A DNA stretch of 64,000 nucleotides from Irpex lacteus (GCA_001986395.2 MQVO02000004.1:1550001-1614000); one strand, 5' to 3'; positions 49,084 to 60,485 are shown, counted from the stretch's first letter. Numbers and translations are program-made. The notes: generated by a model from the sequence alone, not told the origin.

Positions 49084-49323
49084 ACGCGGCGTCCGGATAT
49101 TTGGGGATGGTCTGAGATTTCGGTTGGAGGTTGATTCTCGTTAGAGCTTTATTCTCGTATATTCACCCTTTTCTTCTCTGAACTTGTTAAATATTGCTCC
49201 AATTGTATACTCTCATACACCCGGATATTTGCAGTGTCTTTTATGCATCCGTGAGCAAGTCTCTGTTAACATATAACCTTCAGCGTCAACTTAGGTAGCA
49301 CGCTGTACACGACCTCGACTTGC

Positions 49324-50870
49324 ATGTCAACCTCGAACATTGTCCGCCGTCTCTCAGCTCCTTCATTCAACTCTGTCTTTGCGGTCTCAGCAATCCTCCG
49401 AGTCGCGCTCATACTCTATAGTGAATGGCATGATGCGCGTTCAGTCGTAAAATACACCGACGTGGACTACCGGGTCTTCAGCGACGCAGCGCGTTTCGTC
49501 CTACACCCAACAGACGGTAACAGGGCCCAAGGACCATTAGGAGCATGGTTTAACTTCGGAGAGTGTGTATGCTGGATTTATTGTGCATTCTGACGATTGA
49601 CGCAGTGCCTTCAGCCCTTATACGCGAGCCACATACCGTTATACACCACTCCTTGCGTTGTTGTTGACACCAAACGAATGGCTGCACCCGTCGTTCGGGA
49701 AGTATCTCTTCGCAGTATGCGACCTACTTGTTGGGCTCCTGCTGTACAAATTGCTAGTTGAGCGGGTTCTACCATCTTCCCCATCGCTGGCCAAAGAGCC
49801 CGAGAACAAGGATAAAGCGCAGGAAACCCAGGCAGTTGAAGACGAGAAGACAGCATACACCAAGATAACAAGCCGGGCAACCATACTGGTAGCCTCTCAC
49901 CTCCTCAATCCACTTGTGTTCACAATCTCGACACGGGGCTCGTCCGAGTCTGTTCTGTCGTTCTTGGTCCTTGCCACACTCTACTTCGCTTATGGAGGTC
50001 AATGGGATATAGCTGCGGTGCTGCTAGGTCTGAGCACACACTGGAAGATATATCCGTTTGTGTATGGCATCGCGTGCCTCGGAGTGATAGCAAGTGAGGA
50101 GTCTAGGACGGGTGGAGGATGGTTGACTGGTCTAGTGACATGGAAAGGTGTGCGATTTGCTGCCATCAGTGCAGGGACGTTCGGACTACTGGGAGTAGCG
50201 ATGCATGCCATGTGAGTCATTCTCTTCTCAAAGGGTCACATCGAGAAACTAAAGCCGTCGATAAACAGATGGGGCTACCCGTTCTTGTACGAAAGTTACA
50301 TATATCACATCCACCGGCTCGACCACCGCCACAACTTCTCACCGTACTTCTACCTTATCTACCTCACGTACCCTGGGCAAGACTCATTAGTGCAGCCAGA
50401 ATCCCTGCCGTGGTGGCGTCAGCTCATTCGATCGCCTCTCACGAGTTTCATGCCGCAGATGCTCCTCACACTCGGAGCAGGCGTGCTCTTCGGACGGCGT
50501 AGAAAAGACTTGCCATTTGCGTGGTTTGTTCAGACGTTCGTATTCGTCATTTTCAACAAAGTGTGCACATCGCAGGTATGTTAATGATCTATTCTAAAGA
50601 CCACAAGACTGATTCACTCTATCGCAGTACTTCCTATGGTACACCCTTTTCCTGCCGCTTCTCATTCCCCAACTGTCGCTCAGCCTTCGCCGCTCGCTAC
50701 AACTGCTTGGAGTGTGGGTGGGAACGCAAGCACTGTGGCTAAGTGAAGCATACAAGCTGGAGTTCCTCGGCCAGAATGTGTTCTTCAGCCTTTGGGTTCG
50801 GGGGCTTGTATATGTTGCAGGACATGCGTGGGTCTTGGCTGGGATCATGGAGAGTTACAACAGCCAGTGA
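49324..50870 (+). CDS. GPI14: GPI mannosyltransferase I catalytic subunit (PIG-M/Gpi14)
   Basis: Four exons (49324-49562, 49606-50211, 50269-50575, 50628-50870) encode 464 residues. Gpi14 adds the first mannose of the GPI core from dolichol-phosphate-mannose in the ER lumen. Seen: N-terminal TM1; the luminal acidic motif [30 protein letters not shown]; about ten hydrophobic segments; [33 protein letters not shown]; and SFMPQMLLT, all typical of PIG-M. It encodes an earlier step of the pathway in which Per1 (17.9 kb) acts late. Confidence 0.96.
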
Positions 50871-51189
50871 CTGCAGCTGTGATCGTCTGTACTTTTCTCA
50901 TACTTGTCCTAGTTTGACGACCCGGGTGACCCGGGTGGACTCACATTAACAGTAAACATAACTAGACTATAATACTCCACATCGTGCTCGTGGTTGCATC
51001 GCCTGCTCTACATGGTGAATCATCGCTCCCTGCAGTCTTGTTGGCCTACAAACTTTACCACCGCATGAGTCAAAAAGTTGAATTCACAAGGGACTGTTAC
51101 ACGATAGCGTGCTATATACTATAGGGACGAAACTGGATCTTCTGTCCGAACACTTTACATGGACCCGCAAACGATGCGCTACGGTATCC
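50871..51189. other. Intergenic, convergent 3' ends
   Basis: 319 bp between the GPI14 stop and the spliced stop of the F-box gene. No coding region. Confidence 0.6.
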
Positions 51190-52710
51190 TTCTAATGAGG
51201 ATGTCAGCATAAGCAGCACTTCGGGAAAGGGCTGGCGAACTTACACGCAGAAAAAGGCATCCCTTCTGGGAGGAGCTCGACGGCAACCCTGTCAGGAAGG
51301 GCCAGGAGTTGATGCAAGCCCTGCGCCATAGCGGCAGTTGTCTGAGGCGGTCGAATCTGGGATAGTGGGTCCGCGAAAGCGACCACACGAAGTGCGCGGA
51401 AGCGTCTGAGGACCACCTTGAGCGGTTCCCAGTTGTACCCTTGATATACCCGCGGAAGGGGACCTCTGAAGTTCCAGTGAATCTTGAGGGATCGGAGAGT
51501 GCGGTTAACCGCAGGTGGGAGCGAGTTGATGATGCCGCCGAATACTACCCATGAGCTGTTCTGGTTGGGATTTGGAGGCTCCAAGGCATGTCCTCTGGCT
51601 TCCAAGTAGAACTCTGTCAGATGATAGCACGTCCGGAAATGCACGCTTCGACGGTAGGCTTCAAGTGCGAGCGCTGTGGGCTTGGTTAAAAAGAACATGT
51701 GCTTACAACTACATCAACTTGCCTCGAATGTCTCCAATTTGTACCCGTAGGACACGAAGATTCTGCGCAATATCACTGACCGCGAGGTCGTAAGGTTGAG
51801 GTATCCTATAGGCATCAACGCTAGGCAGGTCGCTCGGCTTTTCGATGTAAAGCTCGGCCAATTCGGATAACTGACAAATATGGTAGAGGACTTGGAACCA
51901 GAAGCGGAGGTCCGCTGAGCGTGTGTTCACTTGCACTTTCACCTTACCCACAAGGAGTTTCTCGATATGGTGGTTGTAGGATTGAAAGGCTTTTATGTAC
52001 TCTGCAAGGTCGGAAATTTCGAAACGAGTCTGAGATTCGATTTCGGAGTCTGGCCCATGCGACACCGTCAAAAAATCGATTTGCGAGAACATGCCGAGGA
52101 CGTTGAGGACGTAGCGGACATAATTCGACGCCCTGAAGGAATCGCCGCATAGGAGTGCGAGTTTCTTGAGTTTGAACTGTTTCTGGGGGACACGCCGGAT
52201 TGTCTCGACAAATAACCCTTGCCGGGGTAGCGAACCTTGAAGCTGCAAAGTCTCGAGGTTCGGAAGCGCAGAAATCAGACTGAGCGGGTATTCTGGTTCG
52301 TCGGGAGTTTGATGAAAGTAATGACCAGTGGATGCCTCGATCGTGAGGTGGCGGATATTCGCCAACACAGGTCGTTGTGTGAGCACGACTGAGTCCTTGA
52401 AGTCGAGGTATTGAAGACAATCTGACAAGACGACCACACGAAACAAGCGAGCCCTGGCAGCCTCCCGCCATTGGTGGGACACTAGCGAGCACTGTTTCAG
52501 AGTTTTCTTGTCGTCCTGCAAAAAATCGAGAACGAACGGGAATCTCGGATTCTGTGCCTCCGGGCCATTCTGGTCAACTCGGTTCGCGTGACTAAAGTGT
52601 GACATATCGTGACTGTGTGTGCGATCGTGATGGTCACGGTCCTTCAAGTCGAACTTGAACTTCGCGCTTGACCTGGAACTCGATACATCTACGTTTTTAT
52701 AAATGTGCAT
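51190..52710 (-). CDS. F-box/LRR-like protein
   Basis: Three exons (52710-51745, 51680-51245, 51191-51190) give 467 residues. An F-box-like helix set near residues 58-95 contains LKQCSLVSHQWREAARARLFR. Degenerate leucine-rich repeats follow (ALPNLETLQLQGSL, FKLKKLALLCG, LAELYIEKPSDLPS). Such proteins are usually adaptors of SCF ubiquitin ligases and are expanded in Agaricomycetes. Intron 1 (54 nt) removes an in-frame stop and joins LRVLR to PTALALEAY. Intron 2 has a perfect donor (GTAAGT) and branch site (TGCTGAC) and splits the stop codon as T|AA. If intron 2 is retained, the protein gains 15 residues and ends at 51204. Confidence 0.8.
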
Positions 52711-54886
52711 CCCGAGTTAGGATAGCATTGCGCGTATCGGCTAGCTTAAGCTGAGTGAAGCTCAAAATGGTCTAGCCATGATATCGAGCTCAAGTAGTAA
52801 GTACGCGTCTCACTTGATTCCGCTGGCTAGAAGAGGTGATTTGGCACAGCACTTGAGAAGAAGGTTGTCGCCTTCCACGCAGCGCGACCAGGACTTCAAA
52901 GACCTTTCTCCTGAACCTCAGATTGAGGTCGCTCTGGCAGTGAGTTGATCCTTACTATCTTTCGGGTGGAAGTGTGAAAGTGGCTAACATGATGATTATG
53001 CCCGGTATAGATCGAGACCAGCTGCTGATCATACTGGTCAACGGTAAGGGACGACGTGGTCGATGTGAACACCGGCAATGTCACGCAAAGGTCTCAACTT
53101 TGGTGCGCTGCCACTTGGAATTACTGCATCATATTGTACGACACCTCTGAGCCTGGAAGAGAGGAAGGACCGCACCAAGTGTTTTCGCTTTTTGTGCTAG
53201 GCGAGGCGGTGCCACTGGCATTGACTGCTCACTATCCACGTTTAAGCCGGAGTCCGAGTCTGGTGCGACTCGAGTACTCGTTTCGATCCTTCCCCATTGT
53301 TTGCTTCCCTCCCAGTGACTATTGGCATACCTCCGCGTGTTACATTGCATCACCGGTATGTTGCCCTCACCCGGCGCATGAGCTGGAGCACTCCACCTTT
53401 GACTCGTCAGCCCACATTACAGATAACTTCATACGGCTTGTTGAGCTCAAGTAGAGCGCTGATTATAACAAGCGAGAGGCCAGAGTAGACGTCACGTACA
53501 TAGTGGTTCATTTATTCCCAATGGCTTGACGACAACATCTGTGCCTCAACCGGAAGTACATCTGACGGCTACGTTGCAAACGTAGACAGGCGGTAGCGGC
53601 GGTACCGTACAACTACGACTCATCTACGGTTGTCCCACCAATGTATCTATATCTACTACTTACACAGTATTTTTTATAAAATTCAATGTTTTCTCAAATT
53701 CTGGTTCCGATGAGCACGAGAACAAGTGACTACCGACATTATTTCAGCTACGTACAAGCCCTACAGTATTTGATCACGATGTATTGCTCATGGACGATTG
53801 GTATGCATGTCGTGTACAGTGCGGTGTAAGACATCCGTGAAAGATATACATGTACACCTTTCACGTCTTACACGAATTTTACGCCTTACATGGCCTGTCC
53901 AGCCGATTTTGGCCCCGTCCATGCAGAAAAGTACTTTCGGAGAAGTTCCCGATGTTGCAGCACGAAAATAGATCTTCAAACGTATGAGAGTCAAATCCAT
54001 ACCAGTATCGCTGTACATGTAGTTACATTGTAGTAGTTACCTATATACACATTGAACCTGGCTGAAACATGAGAGTTCAAGTTCGACGTCAGCTAATCTG
54101 GTGAAACTGAATGCTAGCTGAGACTACGATTTGAGACATCGATGACGAGCAAAAAAACTTCAGGTTGGGGAACAATACTACGTACTGCACTGACGAATGT
54201 AAACTCCGGGTTTCATTACCTGAGGTTGAGGCGCGTCGAATGGTTTGGCTGAGCGGACGTCACTGTCGAGTTGAACCGCGCGTCTGCAAGCGTGACATGG
54301 ACCGAGTTGGACCGAGTTGCCCAGAATGGACCGGAGGCCCGGAATCCGAGATTCCCGTACTTTCTGAAAAAATCAAAGACATAGGAAACGGCGTCGAGAG
54401 TCAGCCCGTTGGCTGGGACAGTGGTGGGAAGACTGGAGATAGTATAGTATGAGCATACTGAACAGGCGAAGGAATACTGGACTTACTTCATAGCTGGTGC
54501 AAGTACAGTCGCACTGGCACGTTACGACTAGAGGAAAGTTGTGTAGGAGAGAGAAAAAGACAAACTCAGGGGTCTTCAAGCTTTATGAATGTCATTGTTC
54601 GACTATTCAAGAATAGGGGAGTAACGGAAGCAAGACGGTCACCTTGTCTGCGATCGGACGGCTGTCGAGAAAGGGCCGTCATGCTTTCGCAGTGAACATC
54701 CCTACTTCACCTGTTTTCGATTTGCCAAGTTGAATGACAAAAGCGTTTGAAAAGAAAAATACGAGACATTGAATAGGCTAGGGTAGAACTCGACGCGATG
54801 CCACTCGGCCACCAGTCTGTGTCTGATGGGCGCCTAGATTGCCTTATCTGGTAATTAAAATAGAAAGAAAGTCGCGAAAAGAAAAA
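52711..54886. other. Gene-poor region of 2.2 kb with a hairpin
   Basis: It holds the F-box gene promoter at its left end. The rest has only short open frames without splice support, AT-rich stretches, and an inverted repeat near 53.85 kb. Remnants of a mobile element are possible, but no terminal repeats or transposase pieces were seen. Confidence 0.45.
53824..53873. repeat. Inverted repeat/hairpin
   Basis: Arms GTGTAAGAC…GTGAAAG (53824-53832, 53837-53843) pair with CTTTCAC GTCTTACAC (53858-53873). There is a 4-nt bulge (ATCC) in the left arm and a 14-nt loop. All 16 arm bases match. Confidence 0.8.
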
Positions 54887-54987
54887 TGCCAGGAGCGTGG
54901 ATTGAACACGCGACCTCCAGAACACGTGACTCTCTTTTGAAAGACGCCCACTTCAGTCTGTTGCTCTCCCAGCTGAGCTATCCCGGC
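54887..54987 (-). tRNA. tRNA-Phe(GAA) with 28-nt intron
   Basis: 101 nt, of which 73 are mature. The acceptor stem is GCCGGGA with TCCTGGC (one G-T wobble pair). The D-arm is GCTCAGCTGGGAGAGC. The anticodon loop CTGAAG gives GAA, then a 28-nt intron (54950-54923) sits after position 37, the canonical place. The 3' half is TCTGGAGGTC, and the T-arm is GCGTG-TTCAATC-CACGC. The discriminator is A. Position pair 27-43 is A-G, a mismatch at the base of the anticodon stem. A short A/T-rich tail with TTTTT follows. Confidence 0.93.
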
Positions 54988-55319
54988 CACATTGAAGGAG
55001 GAGATATTATATATATATACACTAGATTTGTCTCACTGTACAGTCTACCGGCATCGCTCCTCATTCTCCTGTCTCCTTCACCATACGAATGTATTAACAG
55101 GCGTGAGAAAGTATCTCATATTGCATAGCATATGTCACCGATACAACATGAGATATACCAGTAAGTATGTACTTAGTCAGTCCACGACTTGCAGCCAAGA
55201 TCGTGGACGTCATTAGGCGCCTGATGGGCTGTGGACTTGAGGCTGCTCTCAGAGGACCTTGAGAGCCCACTTCCATCGTCCAAGTTCTCTCCCAGTCTGA
55301 CTCCCTCAGAGATTTCAAG
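54988..55319. other. Intergenic region before VMA8
   Basis: 332 bp. A TATATATATA stretch at 55008-55017 lies just upstream of the tRNA-Phe gene, and the rest is the VMA8 5' flank. No coding region. Confidence 0.55.
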
Positions 55320-56267
55320 ATGTCAGGACAGCGCGAGAATATCTTCCCAACGCGTATGGCTCTCACCAACACGAAGCTGCGGTCAAAGGGAGCACAAACA
55401 GGACACTCATTACTGGCCAAGAAGCGTGATGCTCTGACCACTCGTTTCCGTGCTATACTCCGGAAGGTGGACGAGGTATACTTTAATTCAACGCCTTAAT
55501 GTACCTCTGAAACAATAATGCTATATAATTGTGCTAGGCAAAGCGCAAGATGGGCCGAGTAATGCAGCTCGCCTCATTCTCCCTTGCGGAAGTCACATAC
55601 GCAACAGGAGATATCTCTTATCTCGTTCAGGAACAAGCCAAGTCTGCCACTTTCAAGGTCAAGGCAAAGCAGGAGAACGTGTCGGGTGTAGTACTTCCTG
55701 CATTCGAGGTCGATCGAGTCGCAGGCTCAGGTATGGCAGGGCTTGCATATTCCACACTGCTAAACCTCATAGTGCTCTGTTATTCGTAGATTTTAACCTC
55801 ACCGGTCTCGGACGAGGAGGACAGCAAGTACTGCGCTCCAAGGAGGTCTATGCAAAGGCAGTAGAGACACTAGTGGAGTTGGCATCGCTACAAACAGCCT
55901 TCATGATCCTGGACGAAGTTATCCGAGCTACGAACCGACGAGTCAACGCGATCGAACACGTCGTCATCCCTAGGCTAGAAAACACAATCAAGTATATTAC
56001 GAGCGAGCTGGACGAGATGGATCGTGAAGAGTTCTTTAGGTACAGTCAAATGAATCCGACTCCTGCTGCACAGCTAACCTTCTGCTTGTCAGACTCAAGA
56101 AAGTGCAGGGAAAGAAGAAGCGAGACGCAGAGGCCGCTGACAAGTTGGCAAAGGCCAAATCAGATGCCGCAGCAATCGCTCCAGAAGAAGTACCAGATGT
56201 TGTGCCAGAAGTGGCAGGCGGTGGCGGCGACTTGTTAAGCAGCAAAGACGAGGACGTTATTTTCTGA
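55320..56267 (+). CDS. VMA8: V-type proton ATPase subunit D
   Basis: Four exons (55320-55475, 55538-55730, 55790-56039, 56093-56267) give 257 residues. Subunit D is part of the central rotor stalk of the vacuolar proton pump. Family sequence throughout: RENIFPTRMALTNTKLR, KGHSLLAKKRDAL-like (GHSLLAKKRDALTTRF), AKRKMGRVMQLASFSLAEV, GLGRGGQQV, and RRVNAIEHVVIPRLENTI, ending in EREEFFRLKKVQGKKK-like charged helix (DREEFFR|LKKVQGKKK) and a disordered tail with a Gly run. Long N- and C-terminal helices form the coiled-coil stalk. Length agrees with the yeast protein (256). Confidence 0.97.
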
Positions 56268-56583
56268 GTCCTTCCCGCTTACTACATTGTTTTCATTATC
56301 GCACACAGCTTCCTTTGGACTTTCATATTATCACAGTTCGTGTCATTTGTATCTTTCAACGTCAATTGCACTCGATGTATATACCCGTAAGAGACCTGGT
56401 CGGCAGTCTGCAAACACTTGCGCGCTCAGCTCATAGATGCGAGGGTTGGCTAGCTCAAGGCCCAGGGAGCATATCATGTGCGGGTTGCGTGTGCATACAT
56501 ACATGTATCATTTTGGAGGATGCAAAACAATAGCAGAGGAGGATAAAACATGCGAAAGACCGAGGGAATGGAAAGGAACAAGA
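56268..56583. other. Intergenic, convergent 3' ends
   Basis: 316 bp holding the 3' flanks of VMA8 and RPL26. No coding region. Confidence 0.6.
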
Positions 56584-57321
56584 TTACTGTATTACAGGTA
56601 AGCGTGAGTTATCAAGATATATTCAGCGAATGCACTCACGTCGATCTGCTCAACTGCGCCCTCCTTCTTGCGGTCCTTGCGCTCGAGGATTGCCCGCCTG
56701 TCCTTGTCGAGCTTGATGGAGGTAATGACAACGTTGCTCGGGTGGATGCCAATGGGAGCCGTGGAGCCGTTTGACTTGTCTCGTTGCACACGGTCAACGT
56801 GGATCACCCACTTCTTACGGTACACCTGTGTGACCTTGCCCTCTCTGCCCTTGTACTTCCCCCGGACAATGCGGACCTCGTCATCCTTGCGAACAGGAAG
56901 CGAGCGGGTCTGAAAATACCGTCAGACATGTTGTACGGATTGGAGGGGAATTGTGTAGGAACGTACGTTGTGCTTGGCACGGAGCTCCTTGGAGAGAGCA
57001 GAGGACAGGATTTTGCGGCGGATAGATGAGGGCGCCGAGAAGTGCGCCTTGCGCGACTTGCGTCGGGAAGAGGAGACATCTGTAAGAACACAAAGAAACC
57101 ACAAAGGACATACGTTCAGTAATCATCTCGACTGCGATGAACAGAGTGTCCCGAATCTGCGCCCCGATGCACCAGCATAGTCCTCCCATACTACTCGCAC
57201 CTCATCCAAAGTACACAGACCGCATCCACCCTCCCCAACATCAATCCACCCTAGTTTTGACCTCCCAGAGCGCAGATTACGAGACAAGACAGCAGCAAGA
57301 CTAACCCGGGTTGAACTTCAT
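56584..57321 (-). CDS. RPL26: Cytosolic 60S ribosomal protein uL24 (L26)
   Basis: Four exons (57321-57306, 57079-56967, 56909-56640, 56586-56584) give 133 residues. Signatures: [36 protein letters not shown], and the KOW motif [15 protein letters not shown], then [14 protein letters not shown] and [10 protein letters not shown]. Exon 1 has only 16 coding nt, followed by a 226-nt intron, much longer than its neighbours (about 50-60 nt). The last coding exon is the stop codon alone: GTGAGT donor after AUC GAC, acceptor ATACAG, then TAA. Without that splice the protein would gain 15 residues and end at 56592. Confidence 0.95.
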
Positions 57322-57492
57322 CGTGAACGGAGGGATGCCGACGGTCTTGAGGGGTCTTGAGGGCGTGTGAGGCGGCGGGCGGACGTCGACCAACTTTGGA
57401 TTCGGTCGCTCTGAGCGCTTCTAAGGCGTCTAACCCAGGTGGCAAACGGGCGCCTGGTACTTGGTACGCTCAGGCCTTCCAACTTCACTCTC
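57322..57492. promoter_or_regulatory. Compact bidirectional promoter, RPL26/FRG1
   Basis: 171 bp between divergent start codons. It must serve a highly expressed ribosomal protein gene and FRG1. No named motif identified. Confidence 0.6.
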
Positions 57493-58541
57493 ATGTCCTC
57501 CGAGAAAGTACGCCCGACCAAGCTCAAATTTAAGGGAGAGAAAACCAAGAAGAAACGTAAGAGGGAGGATGGCGAGGAAGCAGGACCCAGTAGCAGCAGA
57601 CGGCGCCGCAGAGACGATGAAGACGAGGACAATCTGGACAGTTGGGTGCTGCCTGAGCAACCCAACGAGATACGCGGGCCAACATTCATATTCCACCCCT
57701 CGGATCCCTCGCCCATATCGATAAACTACGACTCTACTCGTGGAAGAATTGTACTGTCATCACTGGACAAGGACATCAAGTCTGAAGATGCAGATGGTCC
57801 ACCCAGCATACTCGATCGCACTCCCAATGATGTATCCCAGGTTTGGGTCATCACTCGCGTCGCTGGCTCGTCAACGATAAATCTACGAACAGGCGTGGGC
57901 GAAGGAAAGTTTATATCCTGCGACAAACACGGTATAGTGTCTGCCGATAGAGAGGCTCGTGGCCCGCAGGAAGAGTGGACACCCGTCGTCTTCCCAGATG
58001 GTATGGTCGCCTTCCAAAACGTTTACGAGAAGTATCTTTCCGTGGATGAAGTTGCTGGCGGTCAGATGGCACTACGAGGAGATAGCGAGGAAGTAGGGTT
58101 CAAGGAACGGTTTTGGGTCAAGATTCAGTACAAGTACAAGAAGGAGGCCAATGAAGAGGAGAAGAAGCGTAAAGAGGGAACATCTATGGATTCCAATGTC
58201 GACGAAGCATCTACAAAGTGCGTATCACACTCTATTTGCTGTTTAAGTTTTCTTGAGCTCATTCGACGTATCGTCCACAGTAAGATATATCAGGCCTGGG
58301 GTGCTGGCAGGTCGATCGTATCCTCGGAAGACAAGAAAGCAGTACGTAAACTTACTATAGTATTTTCTTCTACCTTAATCTCACCTATTCCTCTCTGCAG
58401 CTGAAGAAGGCGAAGAAGGAAGGTCGGCTTGCGGAAGCCATGCTCGATAGACGAGCCAAGCTCAAGAGGTACGCAGTGGCCTACATATACCTGATGTACT
58501 GTACTGACGAATTGGCGGTGTGCAGTGATCGTTTCTGCTAA
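57493..58541 (+). CDS. FRG1: FRG1-like nuclear/nucleolar RNA-biogenesis protein
   Basis: Four exons (57493-58217, 58281-58341, 58401-58468, 58526-58541) give 289 residues. FRG1 proteins have a beta-trefoil (fascin-like) core and are linked to pre-mRNA splicing and rRNA processing in the nucleus. Seen: KLKFKGEKTKKKRKR nuclear/nucleolar signal at the N-terminus, then the trefoil segments GRIVLSSLDKDI, GKFISCDKHGIVSA, EEWTPVVFPDGMVAFQNVYEKYLSVDE, FWVKIQYKYKKE, and a Lys-rich end LDRRAKLKSDRFC. The ending KSDRFC matches the KSDRYC-type ending of the family. An in-frame Met at 57439 is upstream of the chosen start. Confidence 0.93.
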
Positions 58542-58659
58542 ATGTGATACCCATGCTCTAGCTGTATGTACCATCCTGTTGCTGCTGCTTTACGCAGCAA
58601 TATCATTGCTTCCAAGAAACGCAAGATTGTGTTGATACATTACAGTTACGAACAGCTCA

Positions 58660-59959
58660 CTACAGCACTTTGATTGCAGCGTCGAGGTACGTATACTCAA
58701 AGTCATTTATCTTGTTCTTCTCCAATAATCTACCTAGAAAAACCTTAGCACGAGATGTCTCTCGGGCCAAGAACTCGAGATGGCTGATGGTCTCTACACC
58801 TGCGTCGAGCAGAACTCGGTATAGCTGAGGTTGTGGCGGGTGCATCCGTAGCACAAATTCGCGCACTACCGAATCTTCCGCGGCCTGTCCTTCGTTTGAG
58901 CGGGTTGTATACAGAAAGGACTGGGGAACTCACGGAACTGGGCGCTGACGCCAGCGCTATGCTATGAGTCGCTGAAGTGGGTGCAGAGTTCGCGTCGGCG
59001 GCCTGGGAAGAGCTGCTGCCGTCGGATGGACTCCTGACAGGTGACTTCGACTCCCTGCGCTGCTCCTGACTAGAGCCGAAGGAGATGGTTTGATCGGTGC
59101 TCTATATAAACAGGTGTGATTAGTTTGGATTTTGGAGGTACGAAAGTTCAAACTTACATCCAAGTCGTCAGAATATATCTGAAGAGAACTCCCCGTCTCG
59201 ACGGCGCCCGAGCTACCAGAGCTGCTCTGTGAAGGCATTGGAGTTTGCGCTGGAACTGCAACGGGTTCGTCTGGTTCGGCCTCGGGTTGTGAATTCTACC
59301 ACGATTCAACCGCATGTCAGCCCTACGTGGTACACATATGATAAAGAGAACCATACGTTGAAATTACTTCGTTGCAGGCGTGTGCTGGTCCGCGAGAGGT
59401 ATATCTTGGCGTATATCTTCGCCGGCCAGCACCTCAGCCCGTCTCGGTACCGCTGTAATCCTCGCAGACTGCTACACTACAGTGTCTCGTCAGGATATAC
59501 TTTACAGGTCTTCTGAACAGAGACACACCTCCTCGATATACCTTGCAAGTCTGGCCGGGTCTTGTTGCCCGAGAGGTAAAGCCCTGTCCAGGTGAGCGAA
59601 GGCTTTGGCTCGCATCAAAGACTATCGAACAAGGTCAAAACAGTTCATTATGATCAGCAGAACATGAAAATTAGGCAAAAGACTTACGATCAACGACTTT
59701 AGCTCATCGCCAGAAATGTCCATGGCCTCTTCGAGGCTGTAAAAGGTTGTACTTCCAGCCAACCGAGCACCTCGTCCGAATATTCTGTGCGCCACGGTAC
59801 CTCTCCGTTGACCGAGATATGGACCATCGCGACCGGTCACTGGGCCAGGACGAGTAGTAGGAGCCACGCTGGGGGCACGAGTTGAGTCTATGAGAGATTC
59901 GTTTAGCTTTGTGATATTACAAGAGCAAGGAACAGCGATTAGCACTTACAGCGCGGCAT
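58660..59959 (-). CDS. Unknown Ser/Pro-rich protein, seven exons
   Basis: Seven exons (59959-59950, 59887-59688, 59621-59529, 59476-59357, 59295-59158, 59101-58934, 58884-58660) close in one frame and give 317 residues. I do not recognise the family. N-terminal part: Pro/Arg-rich, with GQRRGTVAHRIFGRGARLAG and then a helical EEAMDISGDELKSLI. The middle is Ser-rich and disordered. The C-terminal ~75 residues look folded and helical (VVREFVLRMHPPQPQLY, VETISHLEFLARE, FLGRLLEKNKINDFEY). Exon 4 is the least certain: a competing acceptor 5 nt downstream opens another frame with more natural composition, but that frame cannot be joined to exon 5. The first coding exon is 10 nt. Confidence 0.65.
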
Positions 59960-60485
59960 AGATCGTAGCTGACGGTGGCGAGGATGCGGCGCACTCAAGC
60001 TATGTTATTGATTTTGCGAGTGGCAAGAAGCATGCCTTGTCATCTTTGCTGTCCAAATATATATCGCTGTCGAAAGTTGCCCGTTGAGAAACTGAGAAGC
60101 CCGTCTTCCGCGTTTCTCGCGCAGCACGAACCTCACCGCTCACATATAAGGTTTAGTCAGGCAATGGTACACGATCCAGAGAAATGGGGCTCACCTCATG
60201 TCACGTCGGCTAACACACTGACAACTCCGTTCAATATGGGAAACGCTGCAATGACACAATGGCGTCGAGTCTGTTGTGCTCTATCTCCATTAATTCGTAT
60301 CGTAGTTGAGCACTTGAATAATATTAGGATCGACGATGGTACACTACATTACTAGAAGCAGGCTTTTGATCAAGAAACCAAGAGAGGTACGGAGTCTAAT
60401 ACACATGCAGAACAGCGCGACGATGAGAGCAACGACAAGATCAAGATGAAAACGAAAGTGAAAATGAAATCAGAAGTAGGATGAT
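59960..60485. other. Intergenic region
   Basis: 526 bp: promoter of the unknown gene to the left and 3' flank of the J-domain gene to the right. No coding region seen. Confidence 0.55.

Noticed and set aside
51709..51762. F-box protein ending at an early stop after GDIRGKL
   Set aside because: That segment lies in a good 54-nt intron; splicing joins two parts of the repeat region in frame.
52896..53488. Short open frames on both strands (62-132 codons)
   Set aside because: No motif, no intron chain and no conserved start; treated as non-coding.
59154..59354. Alternative frame of the unknown gene (Asn/Arg-rich)
   Set aside because: It stops soon after and cannot be joined to the C-terminal module; the chosen chain closes with all phases correct.
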